Part shown: positions 25,462-38,589 of the stretch, piece after piece
Layout of the letters: every line of letters starts with the position of its first letter
Position numbering within the stretch: position 1 is the first letter of the stretch
DNA from: Acanthaster planci
Lineage: Eukaryota > Echinodermata > Asteroidea > Valvatida > Acanthasteridae
Direction of reading: 5' to 3'
DNA length: 64,000 nucleotides
Assembly (NCBI RefSeq): GCF_001949145.1
Contig: NW_019091482.1
Location: 510,116 to 574,115, forward strand
Made by a program: the position numbers and the translations under genes
Notes under the pieces: generated by a model
Databases searched by the model: none
Told to the model about the DNA's origin: nothing
What the model saw: the letters and a program-made list of their open reading frames with translations, nothing else

Positions 25462-26408
25462 ATTGTATCACCAAAGAAAAGGAACAAAAAACTTAGAGCA
25501 TCAGAGTATCGAAATTTAAGGTAGAAATTTAGTAAAATCAAAATTATGCACGCATACACATAAATTGTCGGGCGGCTGAAAGCATGAGCAGCCCAGGAGT
25601 ACAAATTTCATTGCCTTTATTTTAGGTTTTCCAGATATTTTTACCGATTTTCTTCAGAAAACACTCTGTCATTATAGCTATTGCATTCTGGTCTAAGCAA
25701 TGACGTCCATTTGTGCCTGGTGGGGATGGGGGAAAGGGATTTGTCTTTGGAATGTCTTTCCCGGCCATTGAAATTTGAAGGGGGAGGGCTGACATCATAT
25801 GACAGGGGCGATGTTCATGATACAGATGTACATTTGAATATGTATTACATTCTTGCAGAATCTTATATCATTTAACTTGAGTGGTACATGGTACTCCAAA
25901 TCACGAGGTTATTTACTGACTTACTTTATCACTGCCATTTCTCTTGACGTCGTGCGTTCCGCAAGAGCAAATATTTTAGTTTTTGTTTTAAAATGCCCTT
26001 AAGCCAGACAGTTGTAACTGTGACGATATAAGATTTCCCGACTGAAAAGTGAAAAGGACTGCGATCGATAATCTGAAAGAAAGTCGGACTGCACATTAGT
26101 ACCCTGAGCAATTTCAAAGGGCCTCTCACTCTTTTTGCCGCCATGGCTAGCTACGTGCACTTTCTCCTAGAAATGGCATTACAGTTTTCTCATGACTTGG
26201 GAAATTTGTCTGAGCCCACTGCTCTCCATTATTATATTCTAAAATAACAAGAAAAATTGAAAAGAAGGCTAACTAAAACACGAGATTATTAAACTGCACC
26301 GCATAGACCACACGGTGTAAAATGAAGACGAATCTGCAGAAGGGTACAAAACTATAATTAAAAAACTGTCATTCATTTTTCACAAGCTGTTGTAGGCTAC
26401 TTTATATG

Positions 26409-26633
26409 TAGCCTTGGTCACTGCGTTCGTCATTCGTCGCAGCGCACGCGCGCGCGCACCTGCCGATCGAAATCAAGGCGAAGAGCGACCTCACACGGTC
26501 TAAGAAATATGCAAATCAGCTGAACCAGGACTTCAGCTGATTTGCATATTTCTTAGACCGCGCGATTTCGCCATGATCTTCGCCTTGAACTTCGAGCGGC
26601 AGGTGCACGACTGCCGGGCCTTGACCAAGGCTA
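26409..26633. mobile_element. Foldback element (225 bp) with long self-complementary arms
   Basis: tagccttggtc at the left end pairs with gaccaaggcta at the right end; inner arms match over about 100 bp, including a perfect 27-bp segment around aaatatgcaaatcagctga with a 9-base loop. Flanks ctttatatg and ctttatctg look like a target-site duplication with one mismatch. The octamer ATGCAAAT sits in both arms. Confidence 0.75.
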
Positions 26634-27198
26634 CTTTATCTGGGTTTTTTTTTTCGAAAGAGTTTGCTCAGTTACATTTAGGATTGTAATTAGGTCAACA
26701 TCTTTTTAGATGTCAACCAAAAGCAATATTACGTTAAAATATGTCATGTCAGTATACAATAAAATTCAAATTCAACAACAGATGCAGAGTAGAGAGCGGG
26801 CACTCAGCGTGCGCCTACCCTATTTGTATTTGTCGATTTTTTTTTCCATTTTGAAATTTTTCTCGTATGTGGTTATTTCATCACTTTTAAAGACAGAAAT
26901 TATCATACAAAAATAAGTCCTGCTCACATAGCTACGTTCACCTAGTTTTGGGGAGGGGGCACCCCTTTTCTGTAAGTGCCGGATCCGAATGGGTGTTTTT
27001 GACGTTTCTGTAGACATTACATGGACTGTTCAAATTTCGAGTAAAATGATGAGTGAACTACTGACACATAATGCAATATTTTCAAGCATGAAGAAAGCAG
27101 GGTATATTGCTTTTGCCAAAAATTCGGCTGAGGCAAATCTGTTTTTCGCATTTTTGCACAGCGGGATCATTGCATAAGGGGACACACAGCAAAATAGG

Positions 27199-27405
27199 GG
27201 TGTTAAATCGGTGTTATGTCAGAGGACTATACCAACACTTCTCACCAGCGTTAAAACTATTGGTATTATTTCAACACACCCTGGTGTTACGTTTTACACC
27301 CACCAGTGCACTCATCATTTGTAGGTGTGCAAAGTAAACCCAGCGGTGTTAAAGTAATATTATGGTGCGGTCATCTGATAACACCAATTGTGTTTTTTAA
27401 CACCT
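27199..27405. mobile_element. Inverted-repeat block built from ggtgtta
   Basis: The left end ggtgttaaatcggtgttat pairs with the right end ataacaccaattgtg...aacacc. Further ggtgtta/taacacc words recur inside. Probably a MITE with subterminal repeats. Confidence 0.45.
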
Positions 27406-27860
27406 CAGTTTTCGCATTGCACGGAATCGTTTGAGAAATGATCTCGAAAGATATGTGTGAGTTTTGATAACACTAGGACGTATTGTCTGGGTTGCGGAAC
27501 GAGTTGAAAGGTACAGTCCATCATTTGTCATTTGTGCATTGTGTTCCTTTTGTCAACAGAATTGTCGAATGCCCAACTTGATTTAGAACAAACCCAATGA
27601 AGAGCAGAGAAGCAATGTTCCAGTATGTTTAGGTTGTGACTGGTATTACTGTGCTTCCACAGCGCAGCATAATGAAATGTAGATCTACTATAAAACAGTC
27701 GCACGGGTTGAGGCATTACCGAATAAGAGATAACGCAATCACACGTGTGAAGCCCCACCACAGTGGTTGTGTTTTTTTATTGTGCATGTCCACCGTGACT
27801 GTAATAATATTAGACTCGTGTATGTTGGAGCCATTCGTCGGCACAAAAACACCAGCAACT

Positions 27861-27947
27861 GCGGTAGTCAACTTAGCGGTTAAAACATGGAGCCCAGCAA
27901 ATGGTTTGTGATCTATGGGGTGTGGGTTCGAATCCCGGCCTGTGTCG
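27861..27947 (+). repeat. tRNA-derived SINE-like sequence
   Basis: An A-box-like block (cttagcggttaaaaca, 27871-27886) is followed about 40 bases later by a good B box (ggttcgaatccc). The spacing would fit a tRNA with a long variable arm, but I could not form a proper acceptor stem, so this looks like a SINE head or tRNA pseudogene rather than a working tRNA gene. Confidence 0.45.
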
Positions 27948-27999
27948 AAATTGTGGACAGGGAGGTTATATACCGGTAATAGGAGCTTTGTGTATGGTT

Positions 28000-30106
28000 G
28001 AGAAGTTTCACGTGTGAAGTTTTTATGGTTGGTTTAGTCTTATACATGTACTATATGTGCATGGTTGTGATAGCTGCGGTGGCTTCATGCGTGAATTGAA
28101 TTTCAAGTTAAGCTCCGGGCCGCCCTGGGAATTGATCCGGAGACAAACTCTCCGGGTGCATTCCACCAACTTCTGGTTGTATTTCTGCGCGCGAGCTCAT
28201 TAAGATTGTGTGATCCATCGGGGTTTTTACAATAAGACAGGCCATGACCAGGAGGCAACATAGAAACATTTCTATAAATCCTTTTTTGGAAAAATGCGGG
28301 CGGCTACATTCAAAAATGAGCCCTTAGTTTTATTGCTATTTTATCTTCGTTCAAACTTGAAGGCGAATAAAAAAAGAAAAATTCGTGATTTACCCCCATG
28401 AAATTGAAACGAAAAGTGATCTGGCTATAATCTTGAATTTCCAGTGAAAAAAACGAAGGTGAACCTCTTCGTGAGAGTCAACAGGCGGCGCTATTTCGGT
28501 CCGATTTTGCACTAATATGGGCACGTACTTGGTGTAGTGCAACCTCCGCGTGACCGAAAAAGTCAGTTTGTAGGTGTGGCTGTTTTATTCCTCCATGATT
28601 GCACCAAAGATCAGCGTCTGGGACCATGAATATTAGGAGACTGATTTGCGTGTCGGAGATCAAACCCAACAAATAAAACTCTAGTCATAAAATGTGTAGA
28701 GAAAATTTGTCAAAATATTGCCTTCAAGGGCGAACTCTGATGAATTATTGAAGTTCTGGAGACCTTTGACCTGCGGAAAGGATTTTAAATAGACTGGTTC
28801 CTAAACAAGCGTTACCTCTTACTCAGCAGATTGTAGGAGAGTACAGGTACCCATAGACATCCAGACTAGTGACATCAAACACTCAACTAGAAATAAACAC
28901 TGGGGAATTGCATCCGGCTGATCACACTAGCAAAGGGTAATGTCCTCCTGTTGATTCTTTGATTTTTGAGGCTGCCTTGGCCATTCTTTTTGTTCAGAAA
29001 GGAAGGCAATATTCAAGCTTAATTGGCAATCCGAAAAAATTCCATTCTCATGGCATTTGTTTACGTTTACACTAGGCCTATACAGACATGACATACGTGA
29101 CAGTCATAATAATATGCCACTTGTTTAACTTATCCAAGCGTGAAGTACAGTGTACATGTATAGGCCTAAGTTATAACACTAGACATACCTGCAAAACTAT
29201 AAATGTGTAAATCGTTGAAATTGAAAGGAAGTACTTCCAGAACTGTAAGGTTTTTCAAACCTGGGAGATAGCCATGTACAAACTCTGTTTTGATTCAGTC
29301 TCAATCTCATTTACATGTATTTCTCGACATAACAATATGATAAATATCACAGATTTACAGTGATAAATGGGGCCTCTAAAAAGCAGAGCTTGTCTGGTAG
29401 TGGCCCCCAGAAATGCAATTAAATAACAACTACCAACACACTCATGTGCACTTACCTTACACACCTAGTATGGATATTCCTTTCTTTTCGTGCAGTTAAG
29501 AAAACTCAGTGAAAATACTTGTTTTTCTTGAACTGAGAACGCCATTGTTAGCTGGCTTTTTGTACAAGATTTCCTTGACTATTCCTCTTCCTTTTATGAC
29601 AGTTGACCCCATCCCCGAATGCCTCTAAACTTCTTTTTCAGAGAAGGGGAAATGTCCTGTGGACATGTGTAAGTCCACAGAACGTCTTCCTTTCCTGCAT
29701 CGTGTGGACACCTTTTCTTCACAAGTCCACACTAGGTATGTAAGGCTAGTGCACTTATACAAACGTGTACATGTAAACATGGTAAATGTGGCAGAAATTA
29801 CCAGGGACAAAACATAACCAGTAAAACATACCAGTAGAAAACACCATGGAGCGACACGATACTGTGGCAGTTCAGTAGATTTGCTCAATTATTTTTGTTT
29901 CGTTTTGTCTCAACAGGGCTTAGAAAGCAAGGTTGAGTCCACTTCTTGTTCAGCACGGCATCAGCCAATCTACGAAAGGGATTATCCCACCGATGCCGCA
30001 TCACCTGTGCTGCTTGGCAGGAAGGGAGGACCCACCGTCTTGGACTGAACTCTGTCAGCAGACATTCCGTGAAGCATTTAACTATTGTCCCATCCGAGGT
30101 CACAGC
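28000..30106. other. 5' flank of the DUSP22-like gene
   Basis: No exon recognised. A short hairpin ccggaga-gtttg-tctccgg (28128-28165 region, minus sense) beside a gatcaattccc block may be a further degenerate tRNA-derived SINE. The transcription start of the phosphatase is probably within this stretch but is not marked by a clear core promoter. Confidence 0.35.
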
Positions 30107-33100
30107 ATGGGGATTGGCATGAGTGAGGTATACATGTATTTACTTCCGTGAGTGCCGGGGGGGGGGGGGGAGGAGGGGGAGAACAGGAAGGGGAGAACAG
30201 GAACGGTAGAGTGGAGGGAGGGGTTTAGACCAACAGAATCTGGTGTTAAAAGAGGCTTTTTTTTCAAGTACGGACTTATACTGTTGCTATTTTATAATGC
30301 CAGACGGGCATATCGGTATACTGTCCCAAAACACTAAAAATCATGTTTGCAAATTCGTGGACTCAATAAGGTCAATTTCTCTCTCCTGAAAGGTAGGTTA
30401 AATCTTTGGAAAAATCACAGAAATGGGCTGCCGAATAATCCTCGAATGTATTACTTGAAAGAGGGTAAATAACAGGGTTGGTCAGTCTGTAAAATGTATC
30501 CGCCCAGAATGTTGCTGTTCTTGAGAAAACAGAAATTTTGTTCTCTTTTTTTTTTTTTGCGATGGTTGACCAACCATTTTATCTGTTTGTTTCATTTTCA
30601 ATACACACCACAATTGTTAACCGGCACCAATTTTATGCGTAGTGTTTTCAGATGATGTGGGGGTCTGAATAACAAATAAACGGGTAATACTAACAGCAGC
30701 TTAAAACATACTGGCAGAAATTTACCAAATACATTCTAAACTGAAATTAGAGGACACTAAGTGTAAGGTACAAAGTAAAACGTACATTGGAATTGGATCA
30801 CTTTGAAGTTAAATTTTATTTTAGGAAAGGATTTTCTTGACGCGAAACCTCAAATTCAAAATCACCCCCGAAGCAAAATGGTATGGTCCAAACATTGCAG
30901 CCATTTTTGAGCTGTGTAGCGAGCATAGTGAGAGGATTTCGTCAACAAAAAACATGATTTCCACACATTAAACCTCCTGTGTTTTGAGATGTAAGTTCCT
31001 CGTTGCCCGTAATTATAGTCAACGAGGAATGGAGTTTTGAGACTTTCATTGACGTTTAAACTGACGTGAAAGTGTGGTCATTCACTAAGCATGATCGTGC
31101 ACACACGTGCATACTCGTGTCAGTGTCACGGACACGAGTCGACTGCATACTTTATTCCAGGATGAAGTTTTTTCCATGAATCCACAATGCCACATTGTTG
31201 AGGAGGCGCATTACTCCAAGGTAAATTCTCTGATTACTGTTGTTTTTAAAGGGAAAGAGAACCTGTCATGCTGACATGATCCTGCGGGTGTTGTTCACTA
31301 TGAAAACCCTGTAGTTCATAGATTTTATGCAAGATAAATTACAAGATCTTCGATTTAATCGTTGAATATGCCACGGTGTTTTTCTTGATTAGTCACAAAG
31401 CAGTTGACTCAAACATGAAACAAGTGAGTGGAATGCGAGTTGCAGTAAATCTCATATCCCATCATCAGCCAATCATGTGAAATTACGCCCAAAAATTAAA
31501 GGTGTCACCTCCCTTTAAAAACTAAAGTAGTTTTATTGTGGTCAATATGTCTTGTTTTTTACTGCAGTATCTCATGCATTATCCAACACACCAGTTTCTT
31601 GGTAGATTCTGCCAGGTTCTCTGCCCTGTCTGCAAAAGCTTTGAAGCAGCTTGACATTTTGAAGTTCTTGTTTGTCCACTTTGAAATTTTCTGTTTTCTG
31701 ACAATGTCATGGTATATATGTGGATATCAGGCTTATTGAATATACAGTCCATGAGCAATCCTCTTGTGGGTGAAACAAGTTCATGAATATTCAGACTCTC
31801 CCATGAGCCACCAATGGTATGAAAGAATAAGGGTGAAGTCATGTAGTGTACTTGTATATGTCTGTGCCTGACGTCTTCATGTGTATTTCTGACAATTTTT
31901 AAACAGCTTTTGTGCTGTTGGAAACACGGGGTTGAAATTAGGGTAAAACAATGCCATATCACTCAAGTTGGACAGTTGATAGGCAAACACACTACTGTCA
32001 AGTGTCATATGTCACAGTTCTTTTCAGTTGTCTTGAATTTAGATTGAAAGTTGGCCATTAACCCTCCTACATGTATGTGGAAGTCACTCTTTGGTAANNN
32101 NNNNNNNNNNNNNNNNNNNNNNNNNNNNNNNNNNNNNNNNNNNNNNNNNNNNNNNNNNNNNNNNNNNNNNNNNNNNNNNNNNNNNNNNNNNNNNNNNNNN
32201 NNNNNNNNNNNNACTGCGCTTCACTGTTTCATGTGCATAACTGTGCAGTAAGCCAAATGCAGTGAAGAGGACTGCACAAAAGCCCTAGGTCATTTTGTGC
32301 TGACGACCTACTGTGTACACACTGAACCTGTGCATGTTTGAGTTCCATATAGAAAATACATGCTCACCAGTGACTGTGGGCATTTGTGCACATTTGTGCT
32401 GTAAAACCAAAGGAGGGTTAACAGCAGCTGGAAGGAAAAAAAGAATCTGACATTTTGCATATTTTTCGGGATTTTCTCTATACAGATCATTCCTGGTCTC
32501 TATGTTGGAAATTTTAGAGGTAAGAGTGTGGCTATGTGTGTGAACAGTTCTCTCCATGGTGAGACTCAGGCCCCTACCCCCCTCCCCACATTAATCCATC
32601 ATTGCCAGTTAATGATATCCTTCTTCCTGTATGGCCCATTACGTGGGTTGAAGCGATCATACATGTAGCTATGTGAGGAGGGCTTAAAACAAAAAAATAT
32701 CAAATTTTGTGACGGGGAGCTGCCATGAGCCGTATGCTTGTCCAAGCAGAAGTTGGGGATCGGAAGAGTCTAGTGGACGTCATGGAGTCAAAGGGTTAAA
32801 AGCAGCAGCTCAAGTGATACAGGGGTTGTCAAGGAAAGGCCATGTTTTTTGCGGTGCATTGTGGGAAATGGTAGAAAAATTTCATTCGCTGGCTATGCAC
32901 AGGGAACTTGAATTATTCCCAATGTCTGTTTGTCAGGAAAGAAGTGTATTTTGAAAGCAGTTTTAATTAATCCTTCTTTCTTCAGGATGGAGTGTCCCAA
33001 TCCATCAAAAATTTCCCCAAGTTGTCTACTAGACATGTGCTCAAATCGGAACAAGATGGCGATGCTTTTGTCGACTGTCAACATGAAAAATGGCCTCTCC

Positions 33101-36100
33101 ATAGTGACCTCTTGGTAGCGCACTGTGTTGTGAATCACCTTGGCATTTTACTGGATACCAACCCAAATCCTCTCGAGTTAATCAGACCACCCAATGGTTT
33201 TAACTTTGACTTACAAGGAGCATTGATAGTCCTGCCAAAACAGCTACCGAGCTGTACCGGTACCTTCCTGATTGATTCGTTTGAAATCCTCCAAGACCTG
33301 CCAGCGGATAGTGAAGAAACTTGGAGAGTTTAGAGTTAATCAATTATTTCTTCTCTTACAGATGCTAAAGATCAGGAAGCCTTGCATAATAACCGCATCA
33401 CCCACATTGTGACTATTCATGACCATGCAAAAGTGCCATTACCTGTAAGTTGGAACTTCCACCTGAATAAGCCTTTTGCGGGTTAACTTTAAATGAAATC
33501 GAGTACACTGGGTTATCTGATTGCACATTGAAGTATTAATTTGAATTCCTCAGACTAATGACGCTGATGCTATCTGCCTTAATTAGGAGCACCCACTCAA
33601 ATCAATAAAAAGAGTTGTGTTGGTCAGGAGTGCTCATTTTGTTGGTAGCGATGCAACTGTTATGCATGCATTTCATAGTCATTTGTGAACCAGCAAAGTG
33701 CAGTTCCTACCTAAGGAGCCTGCGTTACTAGGAAAATTTCCCCCTCTAGTCCAGCTCAATGCCTATGTCTCTTGATTCTTGCAAGCGTTTGCAGAGCAAC
33801 CACCATCTCTGAAATGGACTGGTTCCTTTGTGCCCTTCTTATCCATTGAAAACAGTGTATTTGTGCAAAGCGTGTCTTATGTAACTATTAAGCAAAAGCT
33901 TGCCCCGAATCACGAGGTATAGCAACAGTGTCCTTAGCATGTAGAACTCATATCGTTATGTTCACATGAATTTAAAGAACTCAGTGAACCAAATATTATT
34001 CAAATTAACTCTAATAAGGCTTTTATTGCTGATTATGGTCTTACGTTTTAAATCCTCTAAGGCTGTCAGAACTGCCACTTTAACCATAAAGTACCAACCA
34101 GCCAATAGTCTTTCGGTATTCATAAATCGTAACCACACATTATACACTTAGATGACTTGTCGACGGTTTCAGAGAAATACATCCCAAAATATGAAGTTCC
34201 TTTTCCTGGTTTCATACAAATACGATTTATTATGTTTAATGGTTGTGGAAGAGAGAGATAGCAATGAGAATATATTTCTTGATGGGAGAGTTTTTTGACT
34301 GAGGTTTATTGTGTTCTGTTTTCATTACAGCATATTGAATACCTGACTTTAAATTCACCAGATAATCCAACAGCAAATATGTAAGTCTGTGACCGTAATA
34401 TGTCTTTGCATGAGTTTAAGTGCTTCGCCTTTGTTGTTTTCTTGTAAGAGCCACAAACCTGCCACTGACTTCACAGGGTCCTTACTGTTTCTCTTGGTTT
34501 CATATTGTACGAGACTCCTTCGGAAAAATTAAAATAAACTTGGAGAAAGAAAAAGATTAAAAGAATAACGCTGAATAAGAAAATCAAAGAAATTAAAATT
34601 GGAGCATGTTAAACTCAAACTTTTGAATGACTTAATAATAGAAACCTGTGTGAGTGAATGTGAAATGCACATGTGACAAGCTTTCGCATCACACTCGTCA
34701 TGCACCATTCAGTGATTTTCATTGAAGGGGTCATACTATTTAGCATAATAAGCGTCAACAAGTTATTCAAGCATATTCATGCAAATACTTTATATTTACG
34801 ATATTAAAATTAGGCTCCTACATATCATATTAGTGTATCACATTATCTAAAATGATATTTGAGTGTGGAAATTTGAGTGACAAAGTCGGTTCTGCTCGTG
34901 CGTCCAACGGGCAACCAACCTGATATTTGATTGTGGAAATTTGAGTGACCATGACAAAGTCGTTTCTGCTTGTGCAGTCCAATCGGCTGCCATCTTGTTT
35001 TCGCGTGGACAGTAGAAAAAAAGAAACGTGTCGGGCACCCATACATAGTGATAAATTATTGTTTTCCTGGGAGAATCTGGAAGCAAATTCACTTTTTTCT
35101 CTTACACAGCTGCAGATGTCGCAGTCTCTTAAATATGATAAAACTACTCTGAAATCTTCTTTGAAATCTGATTTTCAAGTGGTTGATGTCTTCGATGATG
35201 CTACTTGTGTGTGCTGATGCTTGTTGATGCTAAAGGGCACAACCACATTGGAGTGCCTTATTACATGTACATGGCAGCTCTCTCTGGTTGTTGACTTCCC
35301 TGCAAATATAGCCAGGTTTGGTCATTCTGAGCTTCCAGCAGTGTGCTAGTTATTACAATTGGATTTTTCTTTACGCTGATTTTATTGCAGATCTCAGTTT
35401 TTCCATAAGGCTACTGAGTTTATACACGAGTGCAGAATACATGACGGACGAGTGCTCGTTCATTGGTACGTGTATGTTTATGTTTGTTAGTGGGAATGTG
35501 TTGAAAGTTGGGAGAAATATAGAAATTTAGACAACAAAAATCGGCTTCTGTCAATTGTCAAGATTGCAAAGCTCACTATCATTTTTAAAAATTACATTCT
35601 GATAATGCATAAATTTTGTCACATTGTAAGGTGGATTCAAAAAGATGTACTCTCTGAACACATTCTATTTGCGAAATGGATGGCGAATTATATACATGTA
35701 TATGAATAATTGGTGCATGAGCAATATTGACATGGCAAGCATGGAGGGGACAAGCATGGTTGATTGTACATGTTATGATTGATGTCTTACGTAGTCTACA
35801 AAACAAAAGCCATGGGCTACAAAGATTTGGATGAATTGGGAAAAACATTAATGTTTAAAAAAATGAGAAATTTTTGACACTTAACTTTCCAACGGTAGTA
35901 ATACCTAGGCCGTAAGTAGAATAATTGTTGTAATATTTGCATTGTTGGTTGTGGGTAGGGATGCTGTTGATAGTCCTGTCTGGTCCATTCCATTCAAAGT
36001 AGTAAAAACTTTTCTGTGTATGCGTTGGTTTTGCAGCATTGCAGGGGTTTCAAGGAGCGTGACCATTGCTGTTGCCTACCTGATGTCCGTCACTGACCAC

Positions 36101-38053
36101 GGTTGGAGGGACTGCCTGCGGGCCGTCAAGCAGGCCCGGCAAGTGGCCAACCCCAACTTTGGCTTTCAGAGACAACTGCAGAACTTTGAGAATACTGAGT
36201 TAAAGGAGGTAGGGAAACTCGATCGCTTCCGGTCCAGTGTGGAAAGAACACAAGCACCTGCCCATTTATAACTGGAGACACTTTGAGTAATGACTAAGTC
36301 AATGACGAGGTAGCAGGTGCATTTCTGTAACCTGTCAGAAAAGTGCTAACACAGGCAATGTCATATGCCTGCTCTCTAGCAACGGTTGTCTTTTGATATT
36401 TGGTGGTGAAATTTGATGAAGACAGGATGTTAGTCACCTGAATGCCCATAGTAAACAAACATTGACCCATGTTTTGGTGAATGCAAATGTGAGCTTCAGG
36501 CATACGTATGGCCATAGATGAATGGTTATTGCACTCTGGATTAACCGCCATATTAGGAGTGTGGAGCTCTTGTCCCCGCCCAAAAAAGGGGGAAGGAAAA
36601 AAAAGAAAATTGCTAGTTAAAGTCCACAAAGAAATTGGGTGGAAAGGAAAAGAGAGTGTGTTTAAAATAATGTGACTGGACCTCCAAACCCAGACTTCAT
36701 AGGCACTTTATCTCTGGGGTACATGTACCTTCCTAAATCCTAAGAGGCCTTCTATTGTGCAGACTTTTGTTACCATGTCTTTGAAATCAAGGCCCACAAA
36801 GAGTAACACTGACTAGGCTCTGCCTTCCTCAATCCTGTAAAATCTCCTTGGATCTCCTGCTGGACATTTTGGAGGATCTGAGGGTTAGGGTTCTCTTGGT
36901 TCTCAAAGGTTCTCTTATGTCCAGTTTTGTAGTCCCACATTTGCAGGTGTCCATAAAGTAACTGAGGAAGTTATTGTTGAAAAGCATCTACTTGGCTTGA
37001 AGATGTGGGACTAAACTCGGTGTGGAATAATTCTTTCTGGCAAGGTGTCATTTGGAAGACAGCAACGAAAGCTGGCAGTTTCTAATGATGGGTCTTAAGA
37101 CGCAGTTTTGCAAATTGCCTTTTATAATTTGTTTTCCAATCGGGCATGTCCCAGATTTTGAATGTGGGTGCAATTCAAAACATGATTCTGTGACTCTTGA
37201 TTTGCAATCGAGATCCTAGAATTTTTTTTTTCAGAATACATGTTTACAGCATTTAATGAGCTGAAACTTCAAACAAAGCCAAGCAGTACACAAGATGTCA
37301 AGATGCAGATATTTGCGGAAGAGATGATTAGCAACATCGCAGAACAAAGAAAATGCAGTGCAATGGTGTCTGAAAGTTTTGCATAAAATGCTGTGTTTCG
37401 GAAGTGAAACCATTCCCTTAAAGCTTAACTTGTAGCCTCCTTATCTCACATTCATACACGGAGGTTAGCTCTTTTATTGGACGTTGCAGATGGAGTTGTT
37501 GGGTTTGTTGCCATGAGAAGAAAAATGGGTAAAATGTGCGATACTCGAGCAAGAGAGAATTCCTGGTACGTGTATGTCCATCGTGCCAGTGGGTGTTCGT
37601 GTACGACCTGCTCTAATGACCCAACAGAGAAGTCTTCCAAGTCGGACGTGCTGTCTGCTTCCATGATTGCTTAAGTGTTGATAAAACATTTCTACATGAG
37701 TGCGTCTCTTCATGCCAACTTGGAAACTAGGCATTACTTGTGAGCGGTCTTTTTGACACGACTGGTGAGTTGCGACTGGTCTCACAATGCTCTCAATTGC
37801 AACACTCTGGCACCAGGTGACAAGGAACTTAGTGTGGGTTTTTTACTTCGTCGTATCTCAACAGGTCAGAAAGAGGATTAAGGAGAGATATTCCGACACG
37901 CTGAGGGAGCAGGACACCTCAGCCATACAGCAACTCCTGGACAAGTGCAATCAGAAGCCAGAGTCCAAGGACCCAGAAGAGGATTTGTATCCGCTAGCTT
38001 ATAATGCCTACGCATCGCAGCCCCCCGGAGACATGCCACCTCTGGACACGTAA
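30107..38053 (+). CDS. dusp22: DUSP22/DUSP15-type dual-specificity phosphatase, complete (207 aa)
   Basis: Seven coding exons with consistent phases: 30107-30127, 32486-32519, 33362-33444, 34331-34380, 35391-35465, 36037-36208 and 37865-38053 (TAA). The first exon is only 21 bp and encodes MGIGMSE, matching MGNGMNK of human DUSP22; Gly2 and Ser6 fit N-myristoylation. IIPGLYVGNF follows. The general acid is Asp57 and the active-site loop is HCIAGVSRS with Cys88, the same numbers as human DUSP22. The core ends ANPNFGFQRQLQNFE; the C-terminal tail (LREQDTSAIQQLLDKC to PPLDT) is charged and not conserved as far as I recall. Such enzymes remove phosphate from tyrosine and serine/threonine at membranes and tune JNK and Src-family signalling in vertebrates. 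It looks pre-duplication with respect to DUSP22 and DUSP15. An N gap lies in intron 1. Confidence 0.95.
32098..32212. other. Assembly gap (115 N) in DUSP intron 1
   Basis: A run of N between coding exons 1 and 2. It does not interrupt any exon of the phosphatase model. Confidence 0.99.
32992..33333 (+). CDS. Unrecognised 113-codon ORF inside DUSP intron 2
   Basis: An ATG-to-TAG frame on the same strand as the phosphatase. A plausible acceptor (ttctttcttcag) lies just upstream, but no donor follows. The peptide includes HCVVNHLGILLDTNPNPLEL, PPNGFNFDLQGALIVLPKQL and DSFEILQDLP, a protein-like mix of residues. I do not recognise a family. It could be an alternative last exon, a fragment of an old mobile element or chance. 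It ends 28 bp before the acceptor of DUSP exon 3. Confidence 0.25.
   Translation: MSQSIKNFPKLSTRHVLKSEQDGDAFVDCQHEKWPLHSDLLVAHCVVNHLGILLDTNPNPLELIRPPNGFNFDLQGALIVLPKQLPSCTGTFLIDSFEILQDLPADSEETWRV
33469..33932. mobile_element. MITE-like element D, copy 2 (DUSP intron 3)
   Basis: Shares the left block, the central block (ggactggttcctttgtgccc) and the right arm (agcttgccccgaatcacgag) with 6827-7092. It has about 200 extra bases where copy 1 has its left arm. Confidence 0.65.
34728..35240. mobile_element. MITE family F, copy 1 (DUSP intron 4)
   Basis: Begins ggggtcatactatttagc and ends gatgcttgttgatgctaaag. The motif agcatcaacaagcatcaac occurs at the ends in inverted form. The interior (aaaatgatatttgagtgtgg, then gaaatttgag, ttctgct, cagtccaa) matches 55447-55895. 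Confidence 0.7.
36735..36890 (+). repeat. Dispersed repeat G, copy 1 (DUSP intron 6)
   Basis: Shares words in order with 41745-41890 (attgtgcag, caaggcccacaaag, ggctctgccttcc, caatcctgt, atctcc). A weaker third relative lies at 39985-40110. Confidence 0.45.
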
Positions 38054-38254
38054 CTATCAAGCTGAGGCTTGTGAGCGGATAAAACTCTGAACACTGGTGC
38101 ATTTTGGTTGCTTTGTTTGAAGGCAATGTTCTGGAAAAATTAGTCATTATTGTAGTGACAGGGTTTGAGGTTTATAAAAAGTCGGGTCTACTGTCCAGAG
38201 CATTTATATTTGTTTATCATGATGCTGGAAATAGACTGGAGCTGTTCTAATTCC

Positions 38255-38260
38255 AATAAA
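38255..38260 (+). terminator. Polyadenylation signal of the DUSP22-like gene
   Basis: AATAAA about 200 bp after the DUSP stop codon on the same strand. Position and canonical sequence make it the likely cleavage signal; no transcript evidence is available here. Confidence 0.6.
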
Positions 38261-38589
38261 AGATTTGCAGTTATAAGCTAGGAAATATTGGTGCAGGGAA
38301 TTCAGTGTTTTAAGCATCTAGGTCTTACCAACTTCAACCGCATTGATAACCAGGATCATTTACATTTCAAGAGTTTTGGTAAGCAATTACTGGAACGACA
38401 GTACTCAAAATCCATTGTGGGATGATGAAGAAGCAGTAAAAATCTCAACATTCTGCACAATTCATGCAGTTTCTACCAGACTTTTAGGAAATTGAATATG
38501 AACATACTGGTCTCTGAAAGGGTTTCTTCATTTAAATCAAAGGGGTTCATGCAATGCAGTTATTTTACTACAACCACTGAAAATGCACC

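Noticed and set aside
27861-27947. Functional tRNA gene
   Set aside because: A and B boxes are present but acceptor and anticodon stems could not be formed.
31579-31962. 127-codon minus-strand frame in DUSP intron 1
   Set aside because: No motif, antisense, and composition (His/Thr/Cys-rich) typical of chance frames here.
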